Assembly: GCA_014338405.1 (NCBI GenBank)
Contig: JTDE01000460.1
Span: forward strand, 110,210-174,209
DNA: 64,000 nucleotides
Direction of reading: 5' to 3'
Source: Paragonimus skrjabini miyazakii
Taxonomy: Eukaryota; Platyhelminthes; Trematoda; Plagiorchiida; Troglotrematidae
The notes under the pieces are model-generated. The model had not been told where the DNA came from. It did not search any database and saw only the letters and a list, made by a program, of their open reading frames with translations. Below are positions 60,545 to 64,000 of the stretch, piece by piece; the first letter of the stretch is position 1, and each line of letters opens with the position of its first letter. The translations under genes and the position numbers were made by a program.

Positions 60545-60920
60545 TGCAACTGCTGGCAGACTGATAGGAGACTAGAAACGCGGAGTTTTCCAGGAAAGAA
60601 CGATTGGGGCAGTGGCGACTCATCCTGTGGATGGAAGCTAACAAACAGAGTTCGGCTGAATGATAACTGTAATCAATGGCAGATTTCAACTATCAACTTA
60701 CATCGACAATATTGTGTTTTACTGTGTAAGGAAGGTTGATGAAAACCTATTTCTTCGACACTGATGATGGTTGGGAGGTAGCCACCCATTCCTCCTAATG
60801 AATCGCAACAAATTTGATGGGGTACCCATTCGCGAGCAAAACACTCCGCAAGAGCTTCTCTTCAGACCTTAGGTGATCGGTTGTGCACGGTTCTCCTTGC
60901 TCGATAAAAAAGCGTCCGCA

Positions 60921-62027
60921 CTAAACTACGTTAGTCACGGGTGCAAATGAGAAGAACGGTAGGTACTGCCCACTCCATTTCGCTTTTCGATAAACAGACT
61001 GGCTAAGTGAATTATCTAAGCGCCCAGAAACAAGGTGAGTTGAATTAAACCGACGTAAACGATTTATGAAATGATCAAAATCGGTTAATATTAAGATGTC
61101 ATCAACATACCGTTTATAAAGCAAAGAACGATCAATACAATCCGATATGACATCTTCGACCATTTCGAAAAAATTTCAGCCAATGTTGGGTTTAACGGAC
61201 TGCCCAATGCTACATCATCAACTTGCTTATAAACACATCCATTGAACTCGGATCGAATATTTTCCGTACACATAAGAACCGATTTCTTAAGATAGTCGAC
61301 AGGAATAGATAGAGATGTATTAGGAATCAAAATAAAATTACACACATAATCGATTGTTTTATGTAACGGGATATTTGTGAATACTAAATCAACGTCAAGT
61401 GAGTACATCTTTTTTCAGAAACTCACCGAAATACTCTTAAAAATACCACATATATCGAAGGAATCTTTCAAAGAACGAGAATTGAGGGTTTTACGAATGG
61501 GATTAAGGAGCTGAACCAGCCATCCAGCAATTTTGTGTTGCGCTGAATTGCTCATGGCAAGGATAAGCCTCAGGGAAACACCAGATTTGTGCAATTTGGC
61601 TTATCTTCTAATTATTGATGTACAGCTTCAATTGTTTATATCCCCGCTAACTTATATATCCATCCAGTAAAAGAATTTGCAGTTTTCTCCGTATTTATTT
61701 TTCCACTAGAATGTTATTATCTGGCGTACGGTCAACTTTGAATTTCCAATCATCAACCAGGAACGTGTGCCTTTTCATCACATAATCAGCCTAATTCAAT
61801 ATTATAATTCCAGCGTCTTTGTCTGGTTTCATAAATACCACGTCGTCTATCTGTCCTAGTTGTTTGGTGACCTCATAATGTACAAAAAGTAAACAACAAT
61901 AGCAAATGCGTGACGATAAAAGTTGCTGCGAAACATCAACAATTTCAGCATGAAACCAACCTGCAATTTCGGGTGAAGTGAGAGACAACATTTTTAGCTG
62001 GTTGTATGAGTTTTCAAACTTAATCAA
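60921..62027 (-). pseudogene. PLE reverse transcriptase, fragmentary
   Basis: Blocks from 5' to 3' on the minus strand are FMKPDKDAGIIILN (61791-62027); KLHKSGVSLRLILAMSNSAQ (near 61560-61640); MYSLDVDLVFTNIPLHKTID (from 61408); VDDVALGSPLNPTLAEIF (GSPL motif); then after a frameshift LLYKRYVDDILIL (catalytic Y-DD, in 60921-61163) and SVYRKAKWSGQYLPF. The order and spacing match a PLE RT. The wording is closest to the RT at 10.7-11.4 kb. The LPFLD motif is degraded. Confidence 0.88.
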
Positions 62028-62220
62028 GCGTCACGCACTGGCCACTGTTAGAAAAACGTGCTGACGCAATCAATTTCGTTGCCGTGGCAGTGAAGCCGTT
62101 TATCTAACCCTGATTACATCCATGTGACATTCGTTCATTTCAATGTTTTGTGACTTTGCGTTAAACCCATACAGCGAAATGTTTTATGCAATCGACTGTT
62201 GAGAATAAACGAAATATTTG

Positions 62221-62257
62221 TATCTCGCAATGTTTATTTTCTTGCCGTCTTGATGAA
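62221..62257. repeat. PLE end repeat, right
   Basis: Inverted partner of 60240-60276. On the plus strand GTCTTGATGA is followed by AGC-TAATAT-GCT, a three-pair stem II, and then GAGT where GAAA is needed. A decayed hammerhead is likely here (62247-62275). Confidence 0.8.
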
Positions 62258-64000
62258 GCTAATATGCTGAGTTAGTCTACATATATACTTTACTCATGTT
62301 GGTTTAACAGTTTGAACGATTATTTACTACCCCGCTAGTCGCACTGGACAGTGTTTACCCTATGTGTGTATTCACCCTCTCAGCAAACTGGCGATGAGAC
62401 CATATAGGCTCGGAATAGTAATGATACTTCACTCTGACAAGTTTGATCTCAGATTAAGTTGAGCCCGTTAGGATAAGCCGAACTAGGTTAGAATCAGCAT
62501 AAATTATATTACGTATTGAAACATCTAACAACTGAGTCATTGTTTATTTGAATATCTATTGTGGTTTAAAATTTCGTACTAACCTGTCAGATCATTTTTA
62601 GCCTATACTATGAAAGTGTAGACACCGCCTGGGTGCCAGTGAACACGGTGCCGTTTTGTTCACGCCTCACACAACTCTATACGTAAGCCGTACAAATAGA
62701 ATAGGTCTCTGTTATGGTCTCATTTGTCACTTTTACAGGGTATAAGAGCATTAACTACAAACAAATGGAGTTTAATACCCACATTCTCCTCTTACTTTGG
62801 ATGAACCCAGATCATCCCTTGGGAAGATGGGTAGCATCTTCAAAGGTGACATGCTATGGCCAAGGAACGAATCTTCGAACAGCACCGGTTGAATACCGAT
62901 GAAATTCGGTGACAATGTACTTGAACCAATTTATTAACAGATTGTGGACGAGGGGTTGCCAGCCTACAGCTTGCAAGTCCTACCGAAAATGAAAACAAAT
63001 TTTAACAGTGGTTGTACACGTGACCAGCTCATCCAAAAACTGACGTGCATATTGAGCAAGTTATTATTCCAGCTGACCAATGTCCGCTTAGATGACGATC
63101 TAGATCCCGTCTCGTTCAGTTAATTCACGTGACAGACTGCATCAAAAAATATGCCAGTTTGTTTTATTGTTGATTTTACTACCCGAAGATTTTTCTGGGG
63201 AAAACAGACATCATAATTAACAATTGATATTTCATTATTAATGGTTTCACTCATCACCTATGGACTGATGTTTCTGAAAGTATGGGATATCACCCCCACA
63301 GTGTAATGTGGGGACAGAATGAGCTGACACTAGATGACTGCTCCGGAGAGGTGCTTCCAACTTGTGCAGTTTGTGGACCCGACATTAATACGACTGATGT
63401 TGAGAAACTGGCAGCCTTGGCATTAATCTTCTAATACGTGTGATACTTCATAATGGGTATATATAATACTGCATTCAAGTGTCGTTGTTCTGACTTCGAT
63501 ATTCACGTACGGAGTGTTGTTCGAGAAGGCAATGCTGACGCACTTAGTGAGTAGAGGTGTCCATAAACCGGAAATATTTGTGATCCACTGCTATAGATGA
63601 ATGCAGCTCACCAGCGGCTCGGTGACTTGACGTACGGCCTCTGTCAACATAAAGGTTATCGACACCCTGTGTACATGAACGGGTCTTTTCACAACGTAAA
63701 GTTCGATTGTCTCTCCGGAATTCCCCTCTAATACGGTTCGAATAGATTCAGTATTTTCATGATGCTTGCTCCCAGTGACTACGTGGTAAAAATTGTGCAT
63801 GATAAGGCGGTAAATGTTTCATAATGCCCAAATTCAAGTAGACATTTCACTCTGATCGGTCAGGATGTGAGCGGAACCCATCTGCTATGAACGACAACCT
63901 TGGCCTTACAAACTGGACTTAATTATCCCACAAGCATCGCTTGAAAATGCGTTGCCCCTTTAGAATGACGAGCGTAGCACATAATAATACTGTCATTTCA
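62258..64000. other. no gene recognised
   Basis: AT-rich sequence; frames under 70 codons. Nothing recognised up to the window edge. Confidence 0.5.

Larger units (their letters stand above)
60236..62257 (-). mobile_element. decayed Penelope-like element with inverted ends
   Basis: The longest PLE remnant in the window, about 2.0 kb on the minus strand. From right to left it has a KPDKDAGIIILN block (62027 side), HKSGVSLRLILAMS (near 61590), the RT core, a linker and the C-terminal endonuclease. The first and last 36 or so bases are inverted copies of each other (60240-60276 and 62221-62257). Frames are broken in many places. Confidence 0.85.

Overview
The window looks like non-coding, repeat-bearing DNA of a multicellular eukaryote, and I see no intact protein-coding host gene in it. 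Open frames top out near 140 codons on both strands, about what chance gives at this base composition, and none has a recognisable domain outside decayed transposons. The repeat content points to an invertebrate with many Penelope-like elements (PLEs) and hammerhead-ribozyme repeats. A parasitic flatworm is my best inference, because flatworms are known for both; no host gene is present to confirm it.

Three kinds of mobile DNA explain most of the recognisable sequence. (1) Decayed PLEs, recognised from reverse transcriptase (RT) motifs (PK-hHK, LFTN-PL, GSPL, Y-DD, LPFLD) and the C-terminal GIY-YIG endonuclease, at about 10.4-12.4, 21.8-23.5, 26.6-27.4, 28.3-28.9, 52.1-53.7 and 60.2-62.3 kb. 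Three of them are framed by inverted copies of the same sequence, and several carry hammerhead motifs beside the endonuclease end; one at 27334-27374 is fully paired and has a complete core. (2) A family of about 433-bp units that join a tRNA-like pol III promoter (A and B boxes at tRNA spacing, anticodon-like loop with CAT) to a type I hammerhead with a minimal stem III. Copies lie near 2.5, 20.2, 24.6-25.5, 32.3, 41.8-42.3, 44.1, 54.1 and 55.2 kb. Some are tandem, as in retrozymes; two are head-to-head composites of about 780 bp that share the same internal junction. (3) Single decayed DNA-type elements: a Tc1/mariner-like transposase remnant at 58.6-59.8 kb, a MITE-like 250-bp inverted repeat at 3.3-3.55 kb, and a diverged GC-rich repeat with a 173-bp period near 0.8-2.0 kb.

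Layout: 0.8-2.9 kb GC-rich repeats and an old ribozyme unit; 3.3 kb MITE; 3.5-10.4 kb nothing recognised; 10.4-12.4 kb PLE; 12.4-20.2 kb nothing recognised; 20.2-28.9 kb the densest cluster (composite ribozyme element, PLE, tandem ribozyme array with an assembly gap, PLE end with an intact hammerhead, another PLE fragment); 29-32 kb nothing recognised; 32.3 kb the best-preserved ribozyme unit; 33-41.8 kb nothing recognised; 41.8-42.3 kb tandem ribozyme unit; 42.3-52 kb almost empty; 52.1-53.7 kb mirrored PLE remnants with four or five hammerhead relics and an assembly gap; 55.2-56.0 kb second composite; 58.6-59.8 kb mariner; 60.2-62.3 kb PLE.

The most interesting reading is that the small ribozyme units have no protein of their own, while the PLEs carry ribozymes of the same fold and the only reverse transcriptase in the window. 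A helper-and-passenger relation is therefore plausible, but it is inference and not shown by this sequence.
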